Shown: one piece after another, positions 1 through 6,852 of the stretch | How the letters are laid out: the number at the start of each line of letters is the position of its first letter | Position numbering within the stretch: the stretch's first letter is position 1 | Virus record (IMG/VR): IMGVR_UViG_3300049893_000293 | Span: 1 to 32,285 of that record | Origin: a virus | Strand: one strand, 5' to 3' | Length of the DNA stretch: 32,285 nt | Made by a program: the position numbers and the translations under genes | Notes under the pieces: model-generated | The model's input: only the letters and a program-made list of their open reading frames with translations | What the model was told of the DNA's origin: nothing | The model's database searches: none

Positions 1-1
1 G

Positions 2-307
2 CCTAGCGATCCCCGGTACTACAATCATCGGGCGGAAATGTGGCTACTCGTCTACCACTGGCTGCGCCGTAGTGGCCGGCTTCCTATGAGTCAGGATCTA
101 AAGCGCGATCTAACCACGCCTCGGCACTTTACGACGGACAAGGGCCAGACGCAGCTTGAGAGCAAGGAAGACTTGAAGAAGCGCGGCATGAAGTCACCTG
201 ACTACGGTGATTCGCTAGCCCTTACATTCGCCATGCCAGTCCAGCCCCGTAGCTCATTGGAAGCCTCAGCCAAGCCACGCCACGATTGGGACCCCTTCGC
301 CGTTTGA
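2..307 (+). CDS. Terminase large subunit, C-terminal fragment
   Basis: This is the end of the ATP-driven packaging motor that moves DNA into the procapsid and cuts it with a C-terminal RNase H-fold nuclease. The open frame runs in from the left edge at base 2 with no start in the window. It reads PSDPRYYNHRAEMW at the edge, a conserved stretch of phage terminase nuclease domains, and then KSPDYGDSLALTFAMP near the end, which matches the last nuclease motif (SPD...D/A-L-A-L). An ATG at 38 lies inside the first motif and is not the real start. About 101 residues are present of a protein that is usually 450-600 long. The TGA stop overlaps the -35 element of the next promoter. The family call is firm; the subfamily cannot be decided from this fragment. 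Confidence 0.9.
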   Translation, partial: PSDPRYYNHRAEMWLLVYHWLRRSGRLPMSQDLKRDLTTPRHFTTDKGQTQLESKEDLKKRGMKSPDYGDSLALTFAMPVQPRSSLEASAKPRHDWDPFAV

Positions 308-331
308 CACTAACTCTCATCGGGTTAGTAT
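304..331 (+). promoter_or_regulatory. Sigma-70-like promoter, TTGACA-N16-TAGTAT
   Basis: A consensus -35 TTGACA (304-309) overlaps the terminase stop, followed after 16 bases by TAGTAT (326-331). The same 16-base spacing occurs at six further + strand sites. Unlike those, this one has a leader: transcription should start near 338-339, just at an AGGAG (339-343) that precedes the ATG at 354. A 6-bp inverted repeat (ACTAAC 309-314, GTTAGT 324-329) overlaps the -10. Confidence 0.6.
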
Positions 332-353
332 GCTCGTCAGGAGTTACTAGCTC

Positions 354-956
354 ATGGGATGGAAAGCACCTAAATGGAGTCCACCGAAGATCAATGCTTC
401 GGCTATTGAGGACAAGTACAACCGTGGACTAGAGAAGCCTGGTGCTAAGGCGCTGGACACAACCTTCTCGGATCAGCTCTGGAAAGATCCACGGGATGTT
501 CTAGGTGCGTGGGGCGATGTTGGACAGGGTGCTACGGCTGAAGGAATCAACGCTGCTCTAGGTGATACGACTACGGCTTATGTTGCAGATCATCAGCGTG
601 AAGCATGGCTTGCAGCCGCACTTGCTCTAGGTGGAGCTGGAGCGATTCAAGTAGGTATGACCGGCGGTGCTTGGGGTGGTATTGGAACAGCGGCAGGTGT
701 TGGTGCAGCTCTTGCAGGTGAAGCTCTTACGAAGAACCGAGTGGATGAGGCTCGCGCACAGTCCCGTGATCAGAGCAAACAAGACAATCCTCCCGATGTC
801 AACGAAGCCAACGACCCGCGTATGGCCGAGCAATTCCAGCGTCTACGCAAAGCCGCCCGTGGTCTAGGCCGGGCTGGTACAATCAAGTTCAAGGGTGCTG
901 CCAATCTTGGTGGAACCGATTCACTGGGTGATGCTCTCGCCCTGCAAGGTGCCTAA
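354..956 (+). CDS. Ala/Gly-rich protein between terminase and portal, 200 aa
   Basis: The function is unknown, but the position between large terminase and portal is typical for a small, probably virion-associated protein of podoviruses. The start at ATG 354 is supported by AGGAG at 339-343. Residues about 85-125 form a hydrophobic stretch rich in Ala and Gly (AAALALGGAGAIQVG onward), which may be a membrane-active or packed helical region. A charged segment rich in Arg, Asp and Asn follows. The tail, RLRKAARGLGRAGTIKFKG followed by LGD, resembles the Arg-rich RGRASTI...LGD ending seen in many unnamed phage proteins at this locus. The stop TAA shares its last base with the portal start (TAATG), so the two are probably translationally coupled. 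Confidence 0.8.
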   Translation: MGWKAPKWSPPKINASAIEDKYNRGLEKPGAKALDTTFSDQLWKDPRDVLGAWGDVGQGATAEGINAALGDTTTAYVADHQREAWLAAALALGGAGAIQVGMTGGAWGGIGTAAGVGAALAGEALTKNRVDEARAQSRDQSKQDNPPDVNEANDPRMAEQFQRLRKAARGLGRAGTIKFKGAANLGGTDSLGDALALQGA

Positions 957-2620
957 TGGACCAGACTGTACACGGCAAGATCCAATACCGGCTGTCCTGC
1001 ATGAAGGACCGTCGAGAGTCATTTGAGGATCATTGGCGGGAGATTGCCGAGTACATGATGCCTCGGGCGTACCGCTACCTAGATGAAGCCTGGGAAAAGC
1101 GCGGGAACAAGGCTAACAAGAAGATCATCGACCCGGCAGCTACAGTCTACTGCCGGGCTGCTGTAGCCTCGTTTATGTCGAACATCACGCCTCCTTCGCG
1201 CCCATGGAAGAAGCTCCGTAGCTTTGGCGAACTGTCCGATAACTACGAGGCGAAGACATATTTGGAAGCATCGTCCGAGATTATGGACGAGCATATTCTC
1301 AAGGCTAACTTCTATACCGAAGCGTCTAAGCTGTACGAATCCGTTATGGTATTCGGTACTGGTTGCATGCTGATTGAGGAAGACGACGAGACAGACTTCC
1401 GTTGTGAGGTTCTTCCTGTCGGTTCGTACTGGCTAGGCACAGACCACAAGCGCCGCGTTACTGAGTTCATGCGCGAAGTGGAAATGACAGCCTATCAAAT
1501 GGCCGAAGCCTTTGGTGAAGAAAACCTAAGTGAAACGCTGAAATCCTGCCTAAAGAGCGGGAACAGTGTCCACAAGGAAGTCCGCAAGGTATTGCACTAC
1601 ATTGGCGAGAACGAGTGCTACTGCGCTGATGCCCCGCTCGGTGGTCTTGAGTACCAGTCGATCTACATTGATCCGACCGACAACGACAAGAACCGGGTTC
1701 TTCGCCGTAGCGGTTATGAAGAGTTCCCGGTTGTAGCAGTTCGATGGAAGGCCACTGGCGACGACACATATGGCCTTGATTGCCCCGGCATGATGGCGCT
1801 CGGAAGTGTGAAGCAGTTGCAGCACGCGCAGAAGCAGTTGGCTAAGGCTGTTGAGAAGATGGTCAGCCCTCCGACACAGCGGCCGGAAGGTACGATCAAG
1901 AAGGGTGTGGACTCGACTCCAGGCGCAGACAATATAGTTACGCGTGGCGCGGCTGCTGACGGAATCCGCCCGCTCTATCAGATCAATTTTGATGTGCAGG
2001 CTGTGACGATGCTGATCCAAGATCTTCGGGATCAGATCGGCAAGATATTCTTCTACGACCAGTTCTTGATGGTTGCCAGCCAGCGCCGGTCAGGTACCAA
2101 GGCCCGTGAGATTGAAGAACTGCACGATGAGAAGATGCTCATTCTTGCGTCTGTATATGAGCAGTTCAGCAATGAGTTCCTTGATCCAGCGGTTAGCCGA
2201 ATCTACAGCATTCTCAATCGGCGTGGTCGTCTGCCTGTTGTTCCTGAGGTTCTTGCTGGCCGTGAGTTCACTATCGAGTATGTTTCGGTAATGGCCCAGG
2301 CTATGAAGCTGGTTGGCATCGGCAACATGGATCGGGCACTGGCGATCATGGCGCAGACAGCAAGCATCGATCCTACTTCGCTTGATCTTGTCAACATGCA
2401 GCGGTTTACGAAACAGTACTGGGAGCGCCTTGGTGTTGACTCCCGAATCATGTCGTCGCCTGACGAAATTGCACAGAAGGAAGAAGCGCGTGCCGCTTCG
2501 CTCCAGAAGGCTCAGACTCAGCAGCAGGCCACGGTTGAAGCCGAGACTGCCAAGATGCTGTCGGAGACGAAGACCGACGAGGACAACGCCCTGACGCAGA
2601 TCATGGGGAATACGCTGTGA
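956..2620 (+). CDS. Portal (head-to-tail connector), T7 gp8-like
   Basis: This is the portal protein, whose ring of twelve subunits forms the DNA channel at one capsid vertex, docks the terminase, nucleates head assembly and holds the tail. The 554-residue length is in the normal range for T7 gp8-type connectors. Recognisable family stretches are the N-terminal region with FEDHWREIAEYMMPR, the segment FMSNITPPSRPWKKL near residues 70-85, and KIFFYDQFLMVASQRRSGTKAREIEEL near residues 360-390. The C-terminus is rich in Gln, Ala and Glu, as expected for the barrel end. ATG 956 overlaps the preceding stop. The stop (TGA 2618-2620) overlaps the GTG start of the next gene. Confidence 0.95.
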   Translation: MDQTVHGKIQYRLSCMKDRRESFEDHWREIAEYMMPRAYRYLDEAWEKRGNKANKKIIDPAATVYCRAAVASFMSNITPPSRPWKKLRSFGELSDNYEAKTYLEASSEIMDEHILKANFYTEASKLYESVMVFGTGCMLIEEDDETDFRCEVLPVGSYWLGTDHKRRVTEFMREVEMTAYQMAEAFGEENLSETLKSCLKSGNSVHKEVRKVLHYIGENECYCADAPLGGLEYQSIYIDPTDNDKNRVLRRSGYEEFPVVAVRWKATGDDTYGLDCPGMMALGSVKQLQHAQKQLAKAVEKMVSPPTQRPEGTIKKGVDSTPGADNIVTRGAAADGIRPLYQINFDVQAVTMLIQDLRDQIGKIFFYDQFLMVASQRRSGTKAREIEELHDEKMLILASVYEQFSNEFLDPAVSRIYSILNRRGRLPVVPEVLAGREFTIEYVSVMAQAMKLVGIGNMDRALAIMAQTASIDPTSLDLVNMQRFTKQYWERLGVDSRIMSSPDEIAQKEEARAASLQKAQTQQQATVEAETAKMLSETKTDEDNALTQIMGNTL

Positions 2621-3420
2621 GCATACTGACTGGTACATTCACAACCACCGGGGATGTGTCTCCAGACCGCACACTAACCGTTGGTAAGCGTGTAGTCATC
2701 GCGCTCTGGGGAACTTGGACTGGCGTTGTTCGCGTGTGCGCTGGAGAGGCTACGGTAGCGTTCTGGACTGCCAATACGAACACGCAGCTGATTATTCCGC
2801 CAAGCATCAACAGCATTCATTTACATGCCGCACAGATTTCTAGCGGAACAGTCGGCTGGCGGCTTGAAGAATCTAACGACTTCGTGCGTCTTGGTGATCT
2901 TGAGTGGGAGGACTACCAGACTCCGGGGAGTGCTATCAATCCACCTGGAGCGGTATCTGATCCTGCCGTGGACTCTGTAGAGGCTGATTGGCCTGGCACC
3001 CTGTTGTTCTCAGCTAGCGCAACAAACATGGTTGCTGGAGTCTGGCAGATGCAGCATGCCTGGGCACAGGGCACCCCGATCCGTCCGCACATACACTGGA
3101 TGCAGACTGGAGCAAATGGAGGAAAAGCGGTTTGGCATCTGTACTACCGCAGAGTTAGCCGAACAGGCGCTAGCGAGGATTGGCAGGGTCCGGTTGTTGG
3201 TGCTGATGAGCTAACAACCGGTGGTATTGCGGACCGCGAAGGTATTACATCCTTTGGATCTATCGATCTATCAAGCACAACATCCCAAGCTGTAGGCTGG
3301 AAACTCTACCGTATGGGCGGTGACGGTGCCGACACTCTATCAACAACAGCCCGTCTAATGCACCTAGATTATCACTATCAGAAGGATAGTTTGGGCAGCG
3401 GAGCGGAGTACTTCAAATGA
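2617..3420 (+). CDS. Virion-associated RPHIHW-family protein, 267 aa
   Basis: This is a phage structural-type protein of unknown exact role. The GTG start at 2617 overlaps the portal stop (GTGA). Two parts can be seen. Residues 1 to about 85 are a beta-rich, Thr/Val-rich segment. From about residue 90 the sequence follows a family common in tailed phages: LGDLEWEDYQTP, then IRPHIHWMQT near residues 152-161, a Trp/Tyr-rich strand region (AVWHLYYRRVS), and the ending LDYHYQKDSLGSGAEYFK. Many relatives consist only of the second part, so the front part may be an added head-binding or decoration domain; that is inference. It sits in the head gene section, between the portal and Bbp19-like genes. 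Confidence 0.75.
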   Translation: MSILTGTFTTTGDVSPDRTLTVGKRVVIALWGTWTGVVRVCAGEATVAFWTANTNTQLIIPPSINSIHLHAAQISSGTVGWRLEESNDFVRLGDLEWEDYQTPGSAINPPGAVSDPAVDSVEADWPGTLLFSASATNMVAGVWQMQHAWAQGTPIRPHIHWMQTGANGGKAVWHLYYRRVSRTGASEDWQGPVVGADELTTGGIADREGITSFGSIDLSSTTSQAVGWKLYRMGGDGADTLSTTARLMHLDYHYQKDSLGSGAEYFK

Positions 3421-3686
3421 AGTACGATCCAGAAAGGGATCTTGATGAGGTTCTTCGTTCTGGAGCCGGCCGTCGAGTCATGGCCCGCATCGTTCGGAGT
3501 GGACTCGATAGCCCACCGTTTTGCAGCGATCCAGTCACCATGGGATACAACGCAGGAATGCAGCAGATCGCCCGTGACCTCGACAGATGGCTCAAGGCAG
3601 TCAACCTTGACGCATGGCTGCTCATGCACCGGGAGATTGCACAGGCCGAAGAAGATGACCAGGAGACATCCAATGCGGGAGAGTGA
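3417..3686 (+). CDS. Bbp19-like phage protein, 89 aa
   Basis: This resembles the Bbp19 family, first named from Bordetella phage BPP-1, whose members are short proteins found near portal and capsid genes. Supporting residues are the N-terminal RSGAGRRVMARIVRSG, the central TMGYNAGMQQIARDL and the late WLLMHREIAQAEED, matching the family pattern of a GR-V segment, an N-x-G motif and a final M..E helix. The ATG at 3417 overlaps the preceding TGA (ATGA). The molecular job is not established. The BPP-1-type capsid and cement genes downstream fit this assignment. Confidence 0.7.
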   Translation: MKYDPERDLDEVLRSGAGRRVMARIVRSGLDSPPFCSDPVTMGYNAGMQQIARDLDRWLKAVNLDAWLLMHREIAQAEEDDQETSNAGE

Positions 3687-3888
3687 CGCAGAGATTCTTC
3701 GTAGCCAGCTTGAGGCTAAAGAGAACAGGATTGCAGAGCTTGAGCTTGTAGTACAGAAGGTCGAGCGTGACCTTCTAGCTGCCCGCATGTGCGCCAATCG
3801 CTGGGAGCATGAGGCGAAGGCGGTTCGTAAGGAGTTGCAGCGCGTTAGGATGACATGCGACACTGATCGTTTGACCAAGAAGAAATAG
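3673..3888 (+). CDS. Small coiled-coil protein, 71 aa
   Basis: The protein starts MRESDAEILRSQLEAKENRI and continues as an almost unbroken charged helix (IAELELVVQKVERDLLAAR...WEHEAKAVRKELQRV), so a coiled coil covers nearly its full length. The start at ATG 3673 is favoured because AGGAG lies at 3661-3665 and the coiled-coil pattern begins there. A longer frame from 3442 would only read the Bbp19-like gene out of frame. It overlaps that gene by 14 bases. The role is unknown; such proteins can be assembly chaperones or tail/head accessory factors. The -35 of the next promoter lies inside its last codons. Confidence 0.7.
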   Translation: MRESDAEILRSQLEAKENRIAELELVVQKVERDLLAARMCANRWEHEAKAVRKELQRVRMTCDTDRLTKKK

Positions 3889-3898
3889 AAAGTACTAT
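3871..3898 (+). promoter_or_regulatory. Promoter TTGACC-N16-TACTAT, predicted leaderless start at 3905
   Basis: TTGACC (3871-3876) is followed after exactly 16 bases by TACTAT (3893-3898). Only six bases (CACGCC) separate it from ATG 3905, so the predicted transcript begins at or next to the start codon and no ribosome binding site fits. The -35 lies within the end of the coiled-coil gene. Confidence 0.6.
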
Positions 3899-3904
3899 CA
3901 CGCC

Positions 3905-4045
3905 ATGCTAGGTCTTGGTTTCGGAAACTTCTGTACGCGGATCGCCAGCAGCGTTCTGTTGTTTATTTTGCCAGGATCAGAGTTGACTAGCGAGACTACA
4001 GATACATTAACCACAGAGTCGGCAGACCCGATTACAACGGAATAA
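3905..4045 (+). CDS. Small ORF, 46 aa, first gene of a leaderless block
   Basis: This ORF begins MLGLGFGNFCTRIASSVLLF and ends in a Thr/Glu-rich tail (SETTDTLTTESADPITTE). Residues about 13-23 (IASSVLLFILP) are hydrophobic but short for a membrane helix. No Shine-Dalgarno is present. The case for a real gene is the promoter whose TACTAT ends six bases before the ATG, and the way the ORF fills an otherwise empty 159-base gap. Short proteins starting MLGLG are common in phage structural regions, and their role is not known. The stop is directly followed by the tail-fibre-like gene at 4048. Confidence 0.55.
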   Translation: MLGLGFGNFCTRIASSVLLFILPGSELTSETTDTLTTESADPITTE

Positions 4046-4047
4046 AT

Positions 4048-5097
4048 ATGCCTGTTGCCATTAGCGCCCTTCCAGCCGCATCAAGCATCGCCTTTGGTGA
4101 TGTTATTCCACTAGTCCAAGGTGGAGTAACAAAGAACGCAAATGTTTCTACTATCCCAACCTTGATGTGGGGAACGGCTGGAACTTGGACGACCGCGCAG
4201 ACCTTCCGCGCCGCGTCGGCGGTGCGCGCCGAGGCTGCTGCCACCCAGGACGCTGTTATCATCGCAGGCCGCGCTGGCGGCACTTCGTCATACGCGGTGT
4301 CGATCACCCCGACCACGCTGACCGCATCGCGCACGCTGACGCTACCGGACGCGAGCATCACCGTCGCCGGTTCTGCGTCTGCGCTGACTTCTGGACGCAT
4401 CCCCTACGCGACGACCGGAGGGCTGCTTACGGATAGTGCTGGCATGACCTACGACGGCACTTCGATGACGCTTACCGGTGCGTTGACAGTACCCAACGGA
4501 ACCGCCGCCGCTCCTGGTATTCGTATGACGAGTGAGGCGCATGGGCTATTTCGTGCGTCATCCACGAATCTCGGGCTAGCGGTCGCTGGCGCTGAAGCCC
4601 TGCGTTTCATATCACAGGGAGGAGGCTTTGGCGCGGCCATCCAGATCCAAGGCCCTGCCGCTGGGCGCTCGTACATCTACAACGGATGGAACGACGGTGC
4701 GCTGGAGATCTACGGTGGCTCGTCGTCTACTACAGGCGGACAAGTCAGACTCTACGGCAGCACCCACGCCACCAAAGCTAGCTATGTCGAGTTCACGAAC
4801 GGCAACACTGTACGCGGATACTTCAACGCCGCTGGCGATCTGAGCCTTTCCAGCACCACCGCCAGCACCACGACCGCCACCGGCGCTCTTGTGGTTGCTG
4901 GCGGGGTTGGCGTTGGCGGTGCGCTAGTGCTTGATGGAGGGGCAGGTGCCTCGCTTCGCGTCACCAACGGTGTTGCCAACGCTTCCGTTGCCACAACCCT
5001 TGGAAGCACAGGCCCGACTGGATCAACGGCCGGCGCACCTCAAGGGTGGATGCGTGTAAATGTCGGTGGAACCGACCGCTTTATCCCATACTGGTAG
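4048..5097 (+). CDS. Tail-fibre-like structural protein, 349 aa
   Basis: This looks like a fibre or spike protein made of beta repeats. The N-terminus (MPVAISALPAASSIAFGDVIPLV...) matches the start of many phage fibre-type proteins. The middle is Gly/Ser/Thr/Ala-rich with strand-like repeats such as TTLTASRTLTLPDASITVAG. Residues about 270-295 carry TTASTTTATGALVVAGGVGV, a repeat frequent in phage fibres. The end, GWMRVNVGGTDRFIPYW, resembles the closing strand of many fibre and head-fibre proteins. No intramolecular chaperone or enzyme motif is visible. From about base 4180 the gene is clearly more G+C-rich than its neighbours, with many C/G-ending codons, suggesting acquisition from elsewhere. 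Binding to a host receptor is inference. Confidence 0.7.
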   Translation: MPVAISALPAASSIAFGDVIPLVQGGVTKNANVSTIPTLMWGTAGTWTTAQTFRAASAVRAEAAATQDAVIIAGRAGGTSSYAVSITPTTLTASRTLTLPDASITVAGSASALTSGRIPYATTGGLLTDSAGMTYDGTSMTLTGALTVPNGTAAAPGIRMTSEAHGLFRASSTNLGLAVAGAEALRFISQGGGFGAAIQIQGPAAGRSYIYNGWNDGALEIYGGSSSTTGGQVRLYGSTHATKASYVEFTNGNTVRGYFNAAGDLSLSSTTASTTTATGALVVAGGVGVGGALVLDGGAGASLRVTNGVANASVATTLGSTGPTGSTAGAPQGWMRVNVGGTDRFIPYW

Positions 5098-5127
5098 GCT
5101 CTTGACTTATTCTTGCAAGAACAGAGC
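5098..5127 (+). promoter_or_regulatory. Inverted repeat directly before ATG 5128
   Basis: TTCTTGCAAGAA (5110-5121) is a perfect 12-base palindrome, flanked by GCTCT (5098-5102) and AGAGC (5123-5127). The dyad fills the gap between the fibre stop and the 52-residue ORF. No U-tract follows, so it is not a typical intrinsic terminator; an operator or RNA processing hairpin is possible. Confidence 0.4.
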
Positions 5128-5286
5128 ATGCCAGACATGGAAAACTTCCAGGCTTTGATCGGTGTCCTAAACGCGGCTCTTGAGCATGTGCCCGAACACA
5201 CGCGACTTCTGCTGGCTAATGCTGCCAAACCGCACGCGGATGCTCTAGCTGAGAAACTGAAGCCAACAGATGTGCAGCCTGCTTAG
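5128..5286 (+). CDS. Small hypothetical protein, 52 aa
   Basis: The ORF reads MPDMENFQALIGVLNAALEH and then a helical stretch (TRLLLANAAKPHADALAEKL) with a short PTDVQPA tail. It looks like two amphipathic helices with no membrane segment. It fills a 172-base gap between the fibre-like gene and the lipoprotein gene, and its last 17 bases overlap the latter. No strong Shine-Dalgarno is present (only AGAG close to the ATG). I do not recognise the family. It is listed because it fits the tight gene packing. Confidence 0.5.
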   Translation: MPDMENFQALIGVLNAALEHVPEHTRLLLANAAKPHADALAEKLKPTDVQPA

Positions 5287-5581
5287 GCTGCTGGTACCGA
5301 TTTTTCTTGTTGGATGCACCACGCACCTTAACCAAGGTGCTAGGGCGGATGTGTGGATCCGTGACGATCTGCCGCGTGGAGTAAACGGTACACACTCGCC
5401 AAAAACGGGCTGCATTTCAATCCGCTACGGACTAGACCAGCGTGAGACTACGCGGGTTGCGATGCATGAGTTTGTCCACGCATGCGAGAATAATCCGAGA
5501 ATGAGGCCGCGTGAGGTATTGCGCTTGTACGCTACTAAGGAATGGAACGCCATGCGATCCGACCTTGAACCGATTGAATAA
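5270..5581 (+). CDS. Predicted lipoprotein with HExxH zinc-binding motif, 103 aa
   Basis: The N-terminus MCSLLRLLVPIFLVGCTT is a short lipoprotein signal with lipobox L-V-G-C at residues 13-16, so the mature protein should be anchored by lipidated Cys16, probably at the outer membrane. Residues 62-72 read RVAMHEFVHAC, giving H66-E67-F-V-H70, the HExxH signature of zinc metallopeptidases. The third ligand is not obvious; Glu83 and Glu91 are candidates. The motif sits in a predicted helix, as expected. The protein is small, so it may be a minimal peptidase or a degenerate binding protein. ATG 5270 lies within the end of the 52-residue ORF. A function in host-surface change or superinfection control is speculation. 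Confidence 0.65.
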   Translation: MCSLLRLLVPIFLVGCTTHLNQGARADVWIRDDLPRGVNGTHSPKTGCISIRYGLDQRETTRVAMHEFVHACENNPRMRPREVLRLYATKEWNAMRSDLEPIE

Positions 5582-5601
5582 CAGGATACAAGGACACCAC
5601 T

Positions 5602-5979
5602 ATGGTATTCAAGACTCAGCTTAGCGAAGACATTCCCGTAATGCCAGACAATGCCTTTGTCTACAACAGCGTGGTTGTACCGGATTCTGGTGGCGCTGCC
5701 GTAACTCTGCGTACTGCGATCCTGGCTCTTTCTGGCGGTGCTATCCCAACTAAGCCTATTATCGGTGGGTGGCTGATCCCGGCTTCTGGTGGCGTGGCCG
5801 CTACCATCATGTTCTCGCAGATCGGTGACACACCGCTGACTACCAACGCTGGCGGTGGCAAGATCACGATTGCAGCCGGGGCCACATTTGACCTTCTGCC
5901 TAGCGATCCGCTGGATAAGGTGTGGTTGATTTCGTCTGGCGCAGCTAGCACTTGCACGCTGGTTCTCTGGACTGACTGA
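5602..5979 (+). CDS. Small beta-rich virion-type protein, 125 aa
   Basis: The function is not known. AAGGA at 5590-5594 supports ATG 5602. The sequence is rich in Gly, Ala, Thr and Val (VVVPDSGGAAVTLRTAILALSGG, GGKITIAAGATFDLLPSDPLDKVWLISSGAASTCTLVLWTD), with alternating strand-like segments and no signal peptide or membrane helix. The end, a strand with KVWLISSGAAS, resembles small beta-sandwich proteins that decorate phage heads or fibres. It lies in the fibre/accessory section just before another small beta protein, and the gene after it has its own promoter. Confidence 0.7.
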   Translation: MVFKTQLSEDIPVMPDNAFVYNSVVVPDSGGAAVTLRTAILALSGGAIPTKPIIGGWLIPASGGVAATIMFSQIGDTPLTTNAGGGKITIAAGATFDLLPSDPLDKVWLISSGAASTCTLVLWTD

Positions 5980-5987
5980 TACACTGG

Positions 5988-6015
5988 TTGACGGTAGGGC
6001 CACCTAGACTAGACT
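5988..6015 (+). promoter_or_regulatory. Promoter TTGACG-N16-TAGACT, predicted leaderless start at 6023
   Basis: TTGACG (5988-5993), 16 bases, TAGACT (6010-6015), then seven bases (AGGTGGC) and ATG 6023. Transcription should start at the A of the ATG or a base before it. The AGGTGG could look like a ribosome binding site but touches the ATG too closely to work as one. The -10 lies within a perfect inverted repeat. Confidence 0.6.
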
Positions 6016-6022
6016 AGGTGGC
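5999..6022 (+). promoter_or_regulatory. Perfect 9-bp inverted repeat over the -10, abutting ATG 6023
   Basis: GCCACCTAG (5999-6007), six-base loop ACTAGA, CTAGGTGGC (6014-6022). The right arm ends on the base before the start codon, and the dyad covers the TAGACT -10. It could be an operator for a repressor. In read-through RNA from upstream promoters it would form a hairpin that touches the start codon. No U-tract is present. Confidence 0.6.
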
Positions 6023-6379
6023 ATGCCTACGATTCAGCATGCGCCTGTAACCTTGCCTACATGGCAAGACTTTGATGGTGTTCGCGTGCGCCAGTGGACT
6101 CCGATGGCCCTTGGGGATGTTGGCGAGCCGATCATCCTGGCCCGATTCAACGACAAGACGGTGCAGGTGTCAGGCAACTTCGGGGCTGGGGGCAAGGTAG
6201 TGCTAGAAGGCAGTATTGATGGTGTCAACTACGCGCCAATCAAGAGTGTCTTCGGTGGAACGTTGGAACTGACTAGCGCCCAGCTCCAGACCATCACTGA
6301 AGTTCCGGTCTACATGCGTCCGAACATCACAGCGGGCGATGGGACGACTTCGCTAACCGTTTCGATTCTGGTGCGCTAA
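6023..6379 (+). CDS. Small beta-sandwich virion protein, 118 aa
   Basis: This matches a widespread family of small phage proteins found near fibre and capsid genes. The visible signature is VQVSGNFGAGGKVVLEGSIDGVNYAPI at residues about 49-75, then ELTSAQLQTITEVPVYMRPNITAGDGTTSLTVSILVR. This is the usual pattern of a G-x-FG-x-GG strand, an EGS-DG turn and an RP...TAGDGTTS ending. The exact role is unproven; decoration of the head or a fibre base is likely. Start ATG 6023 is set by a promoter ending seven bases upstream and the absence of a Shine-Dalgarno at normal spacing. The stop TAA overlaps the next ATG (TAATG). Confidence 0.75.
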   Translation: MPTIQHAPVTLPTWQDFDGVRVRQWTPMALGDVGEPIILARFNDKTVQVSGNFGAGGKVVLEGSIDGVNYAPIKSVFGGTLELTSAQLQTITEVPVYMRPNITAGDGTTSLTVSILVR

Positions 6380-6849
6380 TGGTAGACACGGCCCGCCTCA
6401 AGAACCTCGTTGAGATTCTTCGTCCGCTCACAGAGTTAGTGCCGGTTCTTGAGCGTGTGGAGAACGCAGAGCAGAGCATCCGGTCGGCCGAGGCCCAGGC
6501 AGCTAAGATTAAGGAAAAGTCTGATGCCATCCTCGCCCGTGCAGATCGCTTAGACGCAGAACTTATTGCGCGTAACGCTTCGATCGCCAAGCGTGAGGAA
6601 GCGGCCGAAAAGGCGTGCGAGGACTTAAAGGCTATTGCGGCAAAGGAAGTAGCAGCCATCAAGCAGGAGGCCGAGGAATACGACGACCGACTGCGTAAAT
6701 CAGCTGATGTACTTCTAGCCAATGCAGAGGCAGAAGCTAAGAGCATTGGCCTGCGGATTGCTGACAAGCGCAAAGAAGCTGACGCTCTGGACGCACGGAT
6801 CGCAAAAGCAAAAGAACAACTCAAGCGCATGCTTGGGGCTGCGGAGTGA
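6379..6849 (+). CDS. Long coiled-coil protein, 156 aa
   Basis: The protein is almost entirely a charged alpha helix rich in Ala, Glu, Lys and Arg, for example ENAEQSIRSAEAQAAKIKEK at about residues 28-47 and KAKEQLKRMLGAAE at the end. A parallel coiled coil of roughly 130 residues is the simplest reading. It is coupled to the preceding gene by TAATG and is followed three bases later by the SGNH tail protein gene. A structural or assembly role linked to the tail protein is inferred from the context only; it could be a trimeric connector or a chaperone. Confidence 0.7.
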   Translation: MVDTARLKNLVEILRPLTELVPVLERVENAEQSIRSAEAQAAKIKEKSDAILARADRLDAELIARNASIAKREEAAEKACEDLKAIAAKEVAAIKQEAEEYDDRLRKSADVLLANAEAEAKSIGLRIADKRKEADALDARIAKAKEQLKRMLGAAE

Positions 6850-6852
6850 AGC

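Noticed and set aside
309-329. ACTAAC-N9-GTTAGT as a terminator after the terminase gene
   Set aside because: The six-pair, A+T-rich stem has a nine-base loop and no following T-run, and it overlaps a good promoter. An operator is as likely.
3442-3672. Long reading frame upstream of the 71-residue coiled-coil protein
   Set aside because: It reads the Bbp19-like gene out of frame; a Shine-Dalgarno and the coiled-coil pattern begin at ATG 3673.
5102-5129. TTGACT at 5102 as another member of the promoter set
   Set aside because: Sixteen bases downstream reads GAGCAT, not TANNNT, and no suitable -10 lies before ATG 5128.
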